DNA of 64,000 nt from Dichetophora obliterata (GCA_963920525.1 OY986440.1:14023725-14087724); one strand, 5' to 3'; positions 34,706 through 45,860 are shown, counted from the stretch's first letter. Notes: generated from the sequence alone by a model not told the origin. Numbers and translations are program-made.

Positions 34706-35016
34706 CCCCAGCTTCTAATCCTGATCTGGTATCACTTATTACCCTTTCTGATTTAGTCTTGAATCTTGGTAATCTATCTTTTTCGATAGAATATATTAAA
34801 TCTGCTCTGTCAAACCCTAAAAATTGCCCAACTGCAGGCCCTGATGACTTAGCTCAAACGTCGTCACCCCTTTTCTTGATACTTAGGAATTCTTTATCCG
34901 CGGGTTGTTTTTTGGATAATTGGAAACATTCTCATATCGTCCCAATCCATAAATCAGGCTTTAAACAGGATATCAAAAATTATAGGCCCATTTGTAAACT
35001 TTCCTATATCCCTAAG
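34706..35016 (+). pseudogene. LINE reverse transcriptase, first fragment
   Basis: It starts before the RT domain and carries the first RT blocks: IKSALSNPKNCPTAGPDDL, then NWKHSHIVPIHKSG and KNYRPICKLS. The endonuclease is missing. The reading ends in ...LSYIPK at the point where the RTE 5' region begins. The next expected residues (TISKVFDKIIYDKI) are found 9.6 kb away at 44645. Confidence 0.8.
35004..35016. other. Probable RTE target site duplication, left copy
   Basis: CTATATCCCTAAG here resembles ACTATCTCTAAGG at 44645-44657, directly after the RTE tail. The two copies differ at a few bases, as expected for an old insertion in a LINE. Confidence 0.55.
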
Positions 35017-35255
35017 GGAATCTGGGGGCGATGTAACAATGTAACATGTCTGACTTCTGACTGTCTCAACCTGGAGAGGCCAGCATAATCTTTGTGAAAT
35101 CGCCTCAAGTCGACTCAAACCTCCACGTGGTGTTTCCTGGGCAACGTCAAAACTGACAACCGTTAGTTTGGCGGCTAATCTGAGCGACGGGCTTCCCTAG
35201 GCTTAAAAAAAAGTTGTGCTTCGGGTTTGAAGCCCACCCGTAAAAACCCATTTCA

Positions 35256-37882
35256 ATGAAAACAAATAAGAAAAGAAGAAAAATTATCCCCAAATCTGAT
35301 GACGACTACCGCAAACGAAAAACTGATAATGATTTACGGATATGCACCTGGAATGTCCGAACCTATAATTGGGAAGGTGCCTCTATCCAACTGACTGATG
35401 TCTTGGAAAGATACAAAGCTGATATCACTGCTATCCAAGAAATGCGATGGAAGGGACAGGGTTGCATTCGGCATGCACCCTGTGATATCTACTACAACGG
35501 CCATGCGGAGAAGCACGAGTTTGGATGCGGATTTGTAGTGGGCAAGAGACTAAGGCTCCACGTCCTGCGATTCACACCTGTGAACGAACGACTTGCCATA
35601 ATCCGCATCAAGGTTAGATTTTTCAATATAAGCCTAATATGTGCCCACGCTCCGACAGAAGACAAGGACGATGGGATCAAGGAAATTTTCTACGAGCGCC
35701 TTGAAAATGCTTACGAGTGCTGCCCCCGTCACGACGTAAAAATAGTGCTTGGTGACTTCAACGCTAAGGTGGGCAAGGAAAATATTTTTGGTCCAACAGT
35801 CGGAAAGTTCAGCCTCCACGACAACACCTCCGATAACGGAATGAGGCTGATTGACTTCGCTGCAGCACGAAACATGGTCGTAAGTAGCACTAGATTCAAG
35901 CATCTCAATATTCATAAAGCCACCTGGATGTCCCCTGATTAAAAAAACCAAGAATCAAATTGATCACGTTTTGATCGACGGAAGGCACTCTTCCAGTGAA
36001 TTGGATGTACGCACGATCCGTGGTGCAAACATTGACTCAGATCACTATCTTGTTGCAGCCAAGATCCGTACACGTCTGTGCGCAGCTAAGAATACACGTA
36101 ACCCTACACAGAGAAAGCTAGACGTCGACAAGCTGCAATCGAAACAGACAGCCGATGCTTTCGCCACTCGACTCTCACTCCTGCTTCAAAGCACTCCTCC
36201 AATCGATGATATATGCGCGCAGTGGACACACATTTCCAACTCCATGCGTGCGCTTGCTGAAGAGGTGATTGGCTACCAACGCCCTCGCCGAAACCAGTGG
36301 TACGTCCAGGAGTGTCGCGGCGCCACTGCAGAGAAAGACGCCACCTACAAAGCCACCCTGCAGTCGGTTGTAACGCGCGCTTCTAAGGAGCGATACAAAG
36401 AAAAGAGGAAGGAAGAGAGACATATTTTCAGGCGGAAAAAAAGAGAGGCAGAAAAGCGCGAGCAAGAGAAGATTGAGATGTATGGTGACAGGAATGAGGC
36501 CCGACAATTTTTTCAAAAAATAAGACGCCATGCCGATGGTTTTAAAACCGGGGCCTCTTCCTGCAAGGATGAAAACGGGAATCTAGTGACAGATGTCCAG
36601 AGTACACTGACGTTATGGAGGGAACACTTCTCTAAGCTTCTTAATGGCGACGCTGACAACAATCCCGCCAATAGAGATGATATTCCGGAAACCCTAATTT
36701 CGGATGACAGCGTTGAGGTTCCGCTGCCCGACTATGATGAAGTTCTGACAGCTATAGCTCGGCTTAAAAATAACAAAGCCGCGGGAGCTGATGGCTTACC
36801 TGCTGAGCTGTTTAAGAACGGAGGCGAAGCTCTACTTAAATGCATTCACGAGCTTCTATGCAGAATATGGTCGGAAGAATGCACTCCGAACGATTGGAAT
36901 CTCAGTGTGCTTTGCCCAATCCACAAGAAAGGCGATCCCACTATCTGTGCCAATTACCGTGGGATAAGCCTTCTTAATATCGCATATAAGGTCCTGTCGA
37001 GCGTTTTATGTGAAAGATTGAAGCCCATTGTAAACGAACTGATCGGACCTTATCAGTGTGGCTTCAGACCTGGAAAGTCCACCATCGACCAGATTTTCAC
37101 GCTACGACAAATCTAGGAGAAGACTCAAGAAAAACAAGTCGACACCCACCTTTTTTTTGTCGACTACAAAACCGCCTTCGACAGCCCAATAAGGAAGCAC
37201 CTGTACTCCACCATGTCTGAATTTGGTATTCCTGCAAAACTAATACGACTTTGCAGGATGACACTGAGCAACACCAGCAGCGCAGTTAAAATCGGGAAGG
37301 ACCTCTTCCCTTCCTTCCGAAAAGGTGATTCCTTTTCATGCGACTTTTTCAACCTAATGATGGAAAAGATCATCCGAGCTGCTGATCTTAGACGGAGTGG
37401 CATAATATTCTACAAGAGTGTTATGCTGCTTGCGTATGCTGATGACATCGATATCATTGGCCATAATACGCGCGAAGTCAGTGCAGCATTTTCCAGATTA
37501 GAAAGAGAGTCAAGTCCAATGGGTGTGGCAGTGAATGCAGATAAGACGAAATACTTAGTGTCAACAAACAAACAGTCCCAGCGTCTTGGAACCCACGTTA
37601 CCGTTGACAATACCTCCTTCGAGGTTGTGAAGAACTTCGTTTATCTGGTATCCAGCATTAATTCAACCAACGACATCAGCATTGAGATCAAACGAAGAAT
37701 AACTCTTGCCAACAGGTGTTACTTTGGGCTCAGTAGGCAATTGAGAAGCAGAGCCCTCTCTCGACGAACGAAAATCACGTTCTATAAATCGCTCATCATG
37801 CCCGTCCTCTTTTACGCATCACAAACCTGGACGCTGAGCAGTTTAGATGAAAAGACTTTAGGAGCATTCGAGAGAAAGATTC
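35256..37882 (+). pseudogene. RTE endonuclease and reverse transcriptase, main part
   Basis: The ATG at 35256 opens a 228-codon endonuclease frame: ICTWNVRTYNWEG, IQEMRWKGQG, ICAHAPTEDKDD and VLGDFNAKVG are exonuclease/endonuclease/phosphatase motifs. A shift near 35943, in an A run, moves the reading to a frame with NQIDHVLIDGR and SDHYLV, which end this domain. RT follows with KAAGADGLPAELFK, YRGISLLNIAYKVLS and the catalytic AYADDIDIIG at about 37434-37463. One stop (TAG, 37114-37116) breaks RT. The frame continues to the BEL insertion after ERKIL. It encodes the proteins for target-primed retrotransposition but is inactive. Confidence 0.85.
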
Positions 37883-38437
37883 TGTTTAAATCCGCGTTTG
37901 GATTTCCGGAGGTTTTAGGTTTGAGCCCAAGCACATAAACTTGGACTACGAATATTTTAGTTTTTACAAACAGCACTTGAACTGTTTGTGGAGAGTTAAT
38001 ACACTTTAAAACGTTTTGATACTAACTGACTTCTTTATTAAGTTTTTCGCCTTTTTATAAGCGAAAAACCATATTGATAAAAAATATAAAATCAAACAAA
38101 ATTAACAAACTTAAATATATTGCAGTGTGCGTATTGCAGTGTGCACAAAAATAACCTTGGCCATGAGTTGGTTTGTCAGCATATTTGACGAGCATAACAA
38201 AACAAAAGGGATCATATTTCCATGTGCTGTTTGGACATACAGTTGTTTGATTTAAAGCTTAAACTGCTTTTGTTTTTACTTTATGTTGTTGAGGTTACTC
38301 GCGTTCAAAGCCAAGGTTGTTTTTGAGGAAAATGCACTGACTCAAAATCTTGAAATGCACGATTCTCTGACCATGAAAATACTCTGACTCTGCATAGTCA
38401 AAAAAACGTGCGAGTTCAGTGACTCTGAATCCGTACA
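37883..38437 (-). repeat. BEL 3' LTR (555 bp)
   Basis: It begins TGTTTAAATCCGCG and ends GAATCCGTACA on the plus strand. It differs from the other LTR by four substitutions, all transitions, and one 4-bp indel, so insertion was recent relative to the decay of neighbouring elements. Confidence 0.95.
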
Positions 38438-38450
38438 TTCTCCCCCTGGT
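38438..38450 (-). other. Polypurine tract of the BEL element
   Basis: On the coding strand CAGGGGGAGAA lies directly before the 3' LTR, the expected primer site for plus-strand DNA synthesis. Confidence 0.75.
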
Positions 38451-38485
38451 GAGATCTGAAGTTATAAAGATCTCACTTAGTTGAC

Positions 38486-39923
38486 TTATGTCACGGTGAC
38501 TACAAAATCAGATGTTGTTGATCTCTGACGTGGTAGTGGTTGAGGAAATCGTGCTTCTGTCAATTGGAGTTGGTGCTTTTTTGATTTTTCTTTCCAAATG
38601 ATGTAACTTGTGATTATAATGGACAAAACCAATGCTGTATATCCAATTGCTGAGTAATGGTAGTTGAATTTTTGAATCTGTGCTGGTAGATCTAGATATT
38701 GTTGATGCGCTAATGACTTCTGAAGTTCGGTTAGGTTTTGTAGCTGAGTATAGTATTGATCAGTTTCCTTGATAAGAGCCTCAGTTTTCTTGGGTTTTAT
38801 GACTTCTATCACTTGACCTAGGCTAGTGTATGATACTTGACGGCTGCTGAAATATGTTTTTTGTCCTTGTATTGTAATAAAGTTTTGCTTAATGACGCAC
38901 TGGGGCTTCAGAGATAGTATGCCGGATCCCTTCAAAGTGAGTTGTTGACTTTGGCCTTCACATACAGCAGTTATTCGTGTGGGGGTGCTTACAGCATACA
39001 TCCATTGATTGTTGTTTGACATTTGAATCCATGTTGAATTTGTTTTTAAGGATGCTACGTTGCACTCTGGTCGAGTTTCGTTGTTAAACAGCTGTATTTC
39101 ACAGGAACATATTTCCGAACCTTTATTGTATTTTGATTGTATATTGGTACATAAGTATGATTCTGCTTTTATGAGAATACAGGCGTTTAGTTGGGTTTCG
39201 CTAATCGGAAGATATTGATCTCTGTGTGCGTTAACGGCGATAATGTCATCGCATGGCTTGATTGCAATTATGCTGTTGTTTACTAACGTCGGCACTGGGA
39301 ACATTTTATAGAGTTCGAATATTTCTTGATCACACAGAGGTATTGAAATTTTAAAAATGACGTGGCCTTCTGTTAATTGTTCTTCCACGGTCATAAGTTT
39401 GTAGAGTTGTATGCGATCCTCATGTTCGACAGGTAGTCGCAGTGTTGGTGTCAAATGATTCCGAATTTTTACCAATTCCTCTAGTAATTGGTTTGGTGTT
39501 AGTAAAATTGGACTGATTTTCCCGTGGTGGGTGTCCGTTAGAACGTCTATGATGGATGTTTGGATGCGTTGCAGATTTGCTGCTGTGACTGTAAATTGTG
39601 TGGCTAATGAGATGAAAATTTGGATAATTTTGAATTGATAATTTGTGTCGTCAAGATCTTGCACGCGTGACCATATCTCCTTAACCTTTGCGTCGATGTT
39701 GTCAAATTTATTTTAAGTTGCTGCTTGGTCTTGTTTTATAATGTTGATGGTTGCATCCAGAATCGATGTTTGATTTTTGAGTAAGAGTTGAAGATGCCCC
39801 TCATTTTCTTTGACCTTTTCGATGGTTTTGATCATTTGCTCAGCATATTCGGAGTCTAAAACTCCAAACAATGAATTTGCGATATTTCCTACGATGTTCA
39901 AAGCACCTCTTTTAATTCTGTTA
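38486..39923 (-). pseudogene. Env-like membrane protein region of the BEL element, broken
   Basis: The remaining part starts with a basic RIKRG cleavage-type site followed by a hydrophobic segment (ALNIVGNIANSLFG), which resembles the fusion subunit of the F-like env proteins found in roo and gypsy. After an in-frame TAA (39713-39715) the frame stays open for 392 residues. It has many cysteines in its middle and one predicted membrane segment near the C-terminus (YTALVLSIIITSYIIW). The portion before the cleavage-type site is absent, replaced by the inverted LTR piece. Such proteins insert into membranes in intact relatives; this copy cannot make a complete one. The assignment rests on pattern only. 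Confidence 0.75.
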
Positions 39924-40053
39924 GTTTTAAAGTGTATTAACTCTCCACAAACAGTTCAAGTGCTGTTAGTAAAAACTAAAATATTCGTAGTCCAAGTTTA
40001 TGTGCTTGGGCTCAAACCTAAAACCTCCGGAAATCCAAACGCGGATTTAAACA
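39924..40053 (+). repeat. Inverted 130-bp copy of the LTR end inside the BEL element
   Basis: These 130 bp are the reverse complement of the first 130 bp of each flanking LTR (plus-strand numbering), with one internal mismatch. The piece ends exactly at the LTR terminus (40053), joined to the pol reading after HKPAAS. Its other edge lies within the LTR and meets the env-like region. Such an exact LTR-end junction in the reverse orientation is what self-integration of an LTR end into the element's own DNA can leave. Confidence 0.9.
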
Positions 40054-41440
40054 TTGATGCTGCTGGTTTATGGGTGCAACTCTGGATTTGGAACAGCAGC
40101 CTTGTAGCTACCCTTCCGTCCTTATTGACCGACCGCAGGTATGCAACTGCTCCGTAGGCCTTCTCTGACGCATCGGCAAAAATGTGTAACTGACTCGATG
40201 CTGGAAACTGATGATTAAATACATGACGAGGAATTTGTTTGTCATTTAGCTCTTGTAGATGATCTCGAAATGATATCAATTTGCTGTGTAGTTCTGCAGG
40301 AAGCGCCTCATCCCAAGAAAGTTTTAATTTCCATAGTTCTTGGATGAATATTTTGGCGTTTATGATAACTGGAGCCAGTATTCCTAACGGATCAAATATT
40401 CTTGCCAACTCTGAACTCACACTTCTTTTTGTGACTCTTGTGGTGCTGCTGAATATGGTTTTGGTCTTGATGCAAAACGTATCGTCCTTCGGCAGCCATG
40501 TCAATCCTAGAGTCTTGACACTGTCACGTGATTCTTCGTCAAAATCGAGATTTATTTCTTGATGGTCTGCTGGAATCCCTTGCAGCAATTGCGGATGGTT
40601 AGCACACCATTTTCACAGCTCAAATCCTGCTGTGCTTAAAATTGTTGTCAGCTCCACTTGAACCGTTATGGCGGTGGTTAGACTATCACTTCCGAATAAG
40701 CCATCGTCCACATAAAAATTGTTCTCCAATGCCGTGGCTCCCAGGGGGTATTTCGTGCGATTTTCTTTGGCTAGTTCCAACAAACATTTGATGGCAAGAT
40801 ATGGCGCTGCTTTGGTCCCGTAAGTCACTGTGTTTAGCTGATAATATTTAATCTCTTCTTCGGGATCATTCCTCTAAATGATAACTTGATGCATCCTATC
40901 ATGGGGGTTGATTAAGATCTGCCTATACATTTTCTAAATGTCTGTAGTGAAAACATATCTTGGTGTCCGAAAGCGTAGTAAGATGGTACACAAATCATTT
41001 TGAATGATCGGCCCAGTGTGCATTATGTCATTTAATGACAATCCTGATGACGTCTTCACGGAAGCGTCAAACACTACTCGTAACTTGGTACTGCTACTAT
41101 CTGGTTTGCTAATGCAATGGTGTGGAATAACGTATTGTGGTCTACGCCAAATTTCTGGATTTGACACTTCAGTCATGTGCCCCAAACTTTTATATTCTTT
41201 CATAAAGTTAGTGTACGAAAACTTGAATTCAGGGTTTTTGCCTAGCTGCCTCTCTATCGCCATGAAACGATTAAGAGCCATTTGTTTTGATTCTCCTAAT
41301 GCTGCTGGATTGTCCGTGAAGGGAATTTTTACCACAAATCGTCCATCGGAGTTTCTTTGAGTGTTATGAGAAAAATGCAATTCACCGCGTTTTTCTGCGG
41401 CTGTGAATTGCGATTTGGGGTTTTCAACTTTTTCCAATTT
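40054..41440 (-). pseudogene. BEL reverse transcriptase and connection domain, with stops
   Basis: RT of the Pao type: the entry region includes RPQYVIPHHCISKP and LRVVFDASVKTSSG. The catalytic NFYVDDGLFGSDS lies at about 40690-40730. RT-connection motifs follow (FDPLGILAPVIINAKIF, LHIFADASEKAYGAV, the start of the RNase H-like part). Stops in the same frame are TAG 40934-40936, TAG 40874-40876 and TGA 40613-40615. The reading breaks off at HKPAAS, before most of RNase H and all of integrase, at the inverted LTR piece. Confidence 0.85.
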
Positions 41441-42208
41441 TCAGAACCTTTCGATTAACGCACTTGTATTTTCATCAGCTTCACTAAAAATGCCGCATGT
41501 TGCGGAAGTAACTTTGGTTTCTTCTACCTGGACATTCACCACCCATCCAAACACAGTATTTTGTAGACTTGGGAGATCGTTGCTTAATTTGATTTGACCA
41601 ATTGAAAGTACTTGTAAGAAAAATTCTGCACCGAGTAGCACATCTATGTAGCCGGGCTGAAAGAATGTAGGATCAGCGAGTGGTATATTCGGGGGGATAT
41701 TCCATGACGACACATTTATAAATTTTGATGGCTGAGCGCTTACAATTTTTGGTAACACCAGCGCTTCAAGCCGTGCCTCGAATCCATTTATTGTGGATCG
41801 CATTGTTACACTCATTCGTGATTTACAATCCTTCTTGTTGGCTCCAATCCCTTCTATACTGAATGACGCTTGTTTTTGTTGGAGTCCTAGCTTCTTAACA
41901 AGTCTCTCTGTGACGAGATTAACTTGAGAGCCAGAATCCAACACCGCTCTGCATGTAAGCTCTCGTCCACTGTTTGTTATTAGTTGTATACAAACAGTGC
42001 TGAGCATAACGTATTTGTTGCAAGTAGAGCCATCTGACGTGGATAAACTAACAGGTTTCGAAAACGATGTGGGTGTCTTTAGTGCCTTTGATGTCGTGGC
42101 TCCTTTGGATGATGGTGTGGAGCCCGTTGTGCAATGGTTGTCAATGTGTAGTAATGTGTTGTGTTTTTTGCTGCACCTTGTGCAGCTGCGTGACGGGCAG
42201 TTACTTGC
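41441..42208 (-). pseudogene. BEL aspartic protease (peptidase A17 type)
   Basis: The active-site region reads RAVLDSGSQVNLVTERL, the DSG triad context of retroviral-type proteases, and is followed by GYIDVLLGAEFF, typical of the Pao family. It cleaves the polyprotein in intact relatives. It lies between the gag zinc knuckle and RT in the same frame. It is bounded by a TAA upstream (42209-42211) and a TGA at its end (41441-41443, in the context ERF-stop-KLEK), so it is not linked to RT in this copy without readthrough. Confidence 0.85.
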
Positions 42209-43675
42209 TTAATGTCCATCTTTTAAACAGTTGATGCACAGCTGGTTGTCCTTGACAACTTGAAGCCGCTCTGCTGATTTTAACAGCAAAAATGATGGGC
42301 ACGCAAATAATAGATGTGTTCCAATTCTGCATACCTTGCATTTATAGTTTTTATCTTGGTGTGTTGAAATGACTGACGTGCATGATTTTGATGTCGCCTG
42401 TTTGTTATTGTGCTCAACTGCTTCCAGGGACTGAAATTGGGCTGTCAAAAAGGCCAGGAAGTCCTGCATGGTGGGTAAACTTCTTGGATCCTTTAACGAC
42501 TGTTCATATCGAATATGAGTTGCACGATCAAGCTTTTTCAATAATAAATGAATGAAAAATGGATCCCAATTTGATGCTGCTATATCAAGCCCTTCAAGTG
42601 ACATCAGGCACTCTTTCGTAGTGTCATGAAAGTTTTTAATTGATGATACAGATGATCCGTTGAATGATTGATCCAACAGCTTTTGAATTAGCGTAGAGCA
42701 CAAAACTCTTAGGTTGTTGTATCTCTCTTGCATTCCCCATGCAATCTCATAATTGTTTTCAGTGAGAGCCAAATGCCTAATGAGTTGTTCGGCTTCTCCA
42801 ATGAGGTTTGTTTTTAAATACCACATTTTGTGTATTTTTGGTAACGCTTGCTGGTCCATCAGTTGTGAAAACATGTCAAAAAATTGACGCCATTTTAAAT
42901 AATTACCATCAAATTGTGGAATGGTAACTCGTGGTAATCTTAAATGTTCTTGATTTGTGGGATTTGCTTGTGGTACGTCAGCTGGGTGTGTTAGTTGTAT
43001 CCGAACAGCATATACTCGAGTTTCGCATGCCACATATTGTTCATAATTGTAGCCAATTTCGATTGGTTGCTTACAGTTTTCCCACAAGTTGTAATTTAAA
43101 GTTTCTATTTCCAACCAAAGTTGGTTTATTTGTTGAATATTTGCCTCATGAAATCTTTACTGGTCATCTGGATACTTGGTCAAGCTATCCAATAAACGGT
43201 TGAGCGAATTCAGCAAGGCTTGTTGTCTTCTGATCATCTTGGTAAGGTTTGTTGCTGCGGATGAATCAAATGATGAACGACTGTGAGTAGCAGCGGCTGA
43301 ATCAGATTGTTGCTCTGTTGCTGTTGCTGAGGTGAAAATGCCTACGTCTTTTCCTGTAGAATCCTTGCTTAATGTTTCTAAGCGCTGGACTTCGTCTTGA
43401 AAAATTTTAATATAGCTGGTTGCTAAATTGTTGATTTGGTCGTAGTATCCTGAGGTAAAATATTTATGCTCCATGGGCTGATTGGTAAGTGTTCGAAGCC
43501 GATTGTCGTTTTCTTCGAACTCTTCCCAATATTTGGTAAGACGCTGCAATTGCTCATTGTAATAACTTGCGATTTTTTTTCTGTCTGGTGAATCCTTCTT
43601 AAAGTTTCTGATGAGTGTTTGGATCTCGTCTGCAATTCCTTTTTGTATTTCCAAGGTTTGTTGAAAAGTAGCCAT
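42209..43675 (-). pseudogene. BEL gag
   Basis: I place the start at the ATG at 43673-43675 (MATFQQTLEIQKGI), 55 bp after the primer-binding site. The first 170 residues are coiled-coil-like; after a TAA (43157-43159) the frame continues with the capsid-like DUF1759 pattern (LPRVTIPQFDGNYLKWRQF). It ends with the BEL zinc-knuckle region (CKVCRIGTHLLFACPSF, then LCINCLKDGH). Gag forms the particle that packages the RNA. The TAA at 42209-42211 ends this part. There is no frameshift between the two halves. Confidence 0.85.
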
Positions 43676-43729
43676 ATTATTCAAAGACACCAAGCAGGAG
43701 TTTAATTAAAATTGATTTAGTAGAGTGAG

Positions 43730-43746
43730 TCCACCCGGGGGCGCCA
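43730..43746 (-). other. Primer-binding site of the BEL element
   Basis: On the coding strand TGGCGCCCCCGGGTGGA follows the 5' LTR after one base. It starts with TGG, the complement of tRNA CCA. I do not name the tRNA. Confidence 0.75.
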
Positions 43747-43747
43747 A

Positions 43748-44298
43748 TGTTTAAATCCGCGTTTGGATTTCCGGAGGTTTTAGGTTTGAGCCCAAGCACA
43801 TAAACTTGGACTACGAATATTTTAGTTTTTACAAACAGCACTTGAACTGTTTGTGGAGAGTTAATACACTTTAAAACGTTTTGATACTAACTGACTTCTT
43901 TATTAAGTTTTTCGCCTTTTTATAAGCGAAAAACCATATTGATAAAAAATATAAAATCAAACAAAATTAACAAACTTAAATGTATTGCAGTGTGCGTATT
44001 GCAGTGTGCACAAAAATAACCTTGGCCATGAGTTGGTTTGTCAGCATATTTGACGAGCATAACAAAACAAAAGGGATCATATTTCCATGTGCTGTTTGGA
44101 CATACAGTTGTTTGATTTAGAGCTTAAACTGCTTTTGTTTTTACTTTATGTTGTTGAGGTTACTCGCGTTCAAAGCCAAAGTTGTTTTTGAGGAAAATGC
44201 ACTGACTCAAAACCTTGAAATGCACGATTCTCTGACCATGAAAATTGACTCTGCATAGTCAAAAAAACGTGCGAGTTCAGTGACTCTGAATCCGTACA
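43748..44298 (-). repeat. BEL 5' LTR (551 bp)
   Basis: In element orientation this is the upstream LTR that would hold the promoter. Compared with the other LTR it lacks 4 bp (near 44246) and has four transitions. Confidence 0.95.
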
Positions 44299-44303
44299 GA
44301 TTC

Positions 44304-44624
44304 TTCGTAAGATCTACGGACAAATCTGCGTCAATGGCGAGTACCAAATACGGTGGAATGATGAATTGTATGAGCTGTACGCTGACATCGACATAGTCAA
44401 GCGCATTAAAATCGAGCGGCTTCGCTGGCTTGGTCATGTTCAGCGCTTGAAATACGATGCTCCAGTGAAGAAAACATTCGATTCGTTACCCAGCGGCGGT
44501 CAACGCAGAAGAGGACGACCGCAACCTGACGAAGCTTGGAATTTCCAACTGGCGCCAGCAAGCGAAAGATAATAATGGCTGGCGCAAATTCTTAGATGAG
44601 GCCAAGACCGACATACGGTTGTAG
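44304..44624 (+). pseudogene. RTE C-terminal end after the BEL insertion
   Basis: It picks up the frame after the target duplication with RKIYGQICVNGEY and continues IERLRWLGHVQRL and GGQRRRGRP, the usual C-terminal motif of RTE proteins. A frame shift near 44520 leads to NGWRKFLDEAKTDIRL and the stop at 44622-44624, ten bases before the TAAG tail. Confidence 0.8.
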
Positions 44625-44644
44625 CGCCAACTAAGTAAGTAAGT

Positions 44645-45800
44645 ACTATCTCTAAGGTCTTCGATAAAATCATTTATGACAAAATATCCTTTCATGCTAA
44701 AAATGTTATATCCCCTGAACAACATGGGTTCATAGCCGGTGGATCAATATTGACAAACCTGGCACTCTTTTGCAATTTTGTTATTACAAACTTTGAAGCT
44801 GGCCTTCAAACTGATGTTATATTTACTTATTTTGCGAAGGCGTTCGACAAGGTCTGCCATAAACATTTAATTTTGAAACTTTCCTCCCTTGGAATTCATT
44901 CAAATCCTTTGAGATGGTTCCTATCGTGCCTATCTAACCGCATCCAGTCCGTAATAATAAAGGATATCATATCTAACATCTTTGAAGTTACATCTGGTGT
45001 TCCCCAAGGAAGCCATCTAGGGCCTCTCCTGTTCCTTTTATTTATTAACGATTAGCCCACGGTCACACGTCATTCCCAGTGCCTTCTGTTTGCAGATGAT
45101 CTTAAACTATTCCGATGTATATTTACTTCAATCAGACATCGAATCAGTCTTTGCCTTGTGTGAATTAAATAAATTACGTCTCAACGTTTTCAAATGCCAA
45201 TGTTTCAATTTATGTAGTTCATCATCTCCTTTAATTAGCCCTTATTCCGTAAAGTCATGTCAACTTCAGAGGATTACTTAAAAGAAAGATCTTGGAATTC
45301 TATTAGACCCGTGTTTAAATTTTAAGTCTTATCCACATCAATCTTATCATCAATAAATCTCACTCCATGCTAGGCTTCTTAATAAGGAATCCTTATGATT
45401 TTGATGATCACTATACCCTCAAATGTTTATATGAATCATTAGTTCGGCCACATTTAGAATACTGCTCCCTTTTAAGGAATCCTGCTTCACCCACACAATC
45501 TCTTAGAATTGAAGGAGTTCAGAAAAAATTCACAAGATTCATGGTTTTCAAACTTAACTGGAACCTCCCTAAGTCTCCACTCTACACCACTAGATGTGCC
45601 CTAATTGATATTTGTTCACTTGAATCTAGACGTAAAATTCAGTCTGTCACTTTTATTTGTGACTGAGTCCATCACCATATTCAGTGTCCTGAAACATTAC
45701 TTAAATGAAGTAAAAAAATTTAGAAATTTAAAGTTTTTATTTAGAATTCAACCTCTAGTAGCAACCCTTAAATGTCATTTAAAAAAAAGGAAATAACTTC
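44645..45800 (+). pseudogene. LINE reverse transcriptase, second fragment
   Basis: It continues the reading left at 35016: TISKVFDKIIYDKISF, SPEQHGFIAGGS, YFAKAFDKVCHKHLI, SGVPQGSHLGPLLFLLFIND. The catalytic FADD lies at about 45091-45102, in a shifted frame. Then come LGFLIRNPYDF and LYESLVRPHLEYCSL of the C-terminal tail. Several stops and shifts break it. The 3' end is near 45860 at a T run. Confidence 0.8.
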
Positions 45801-45860
45801 TTATGGTATATAATCAAATTATGTGGTACCTTGTGAAATTACTGCAATTTTTTTTTTTAA

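Larger units (their letters stand above)
37883..44298 (-). mobile_element. BEL/Pao LTR retrotransposon, roo-like, internally rearranged
   Basis: Flanked by a perfect 5-bp duplication GATTC (37878-37882 and 44299-44303) inside the RTE gene. The LTRs are 555 and 551 bp and start TG and end CA. Gag, protease, RT and an env-like region lie in one minus-strand frame, as in the single polyprotein of Drosophila roo (from memory). Most of RNase H, all of integrase and the first part of env are missing; an inverted 130-bp copy of the LTR end (39924-40053) stands in their place. Seven stops break the remaining frame, with no net frameshift. Confidence 0.9.
35017..44644 (+). mobile_element. RTE-type LINE, split by a BEL retrotransposon
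   Basis: Without the BEL insertion it is about 3.2 kb, the usual RTE length. It has a 5' UTR (35017-35255), an apurinic endonuclease, an RT and a 3' end with no poly-A but a short (TAAG)n tail (CTAAGTAAGTAAGTA at 44631-44645). Simple-repeat tails are typical of RTE elements. Confidence 0.85.
34700..45860 (+). mobile_element. Jockey/CR1-like LINE, 5'-truncated and split by an RTE insertion
   Basis: The two halves are 34700-35016 and 44645-about 45860. Read together they cover most of a non-LTR RT and its tail. The gap is filled by an RTE element that itself holds a BEL retrotransposon. It belongs to a different family from the LINE at 13908. Confidence 0.8.

Noticed and set aside
37883..44298. 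Intact endogenous retrovirus
   Set aside because: Integrase, most of RNase H and the first part of env are missing and seven stops interrupt the frame.
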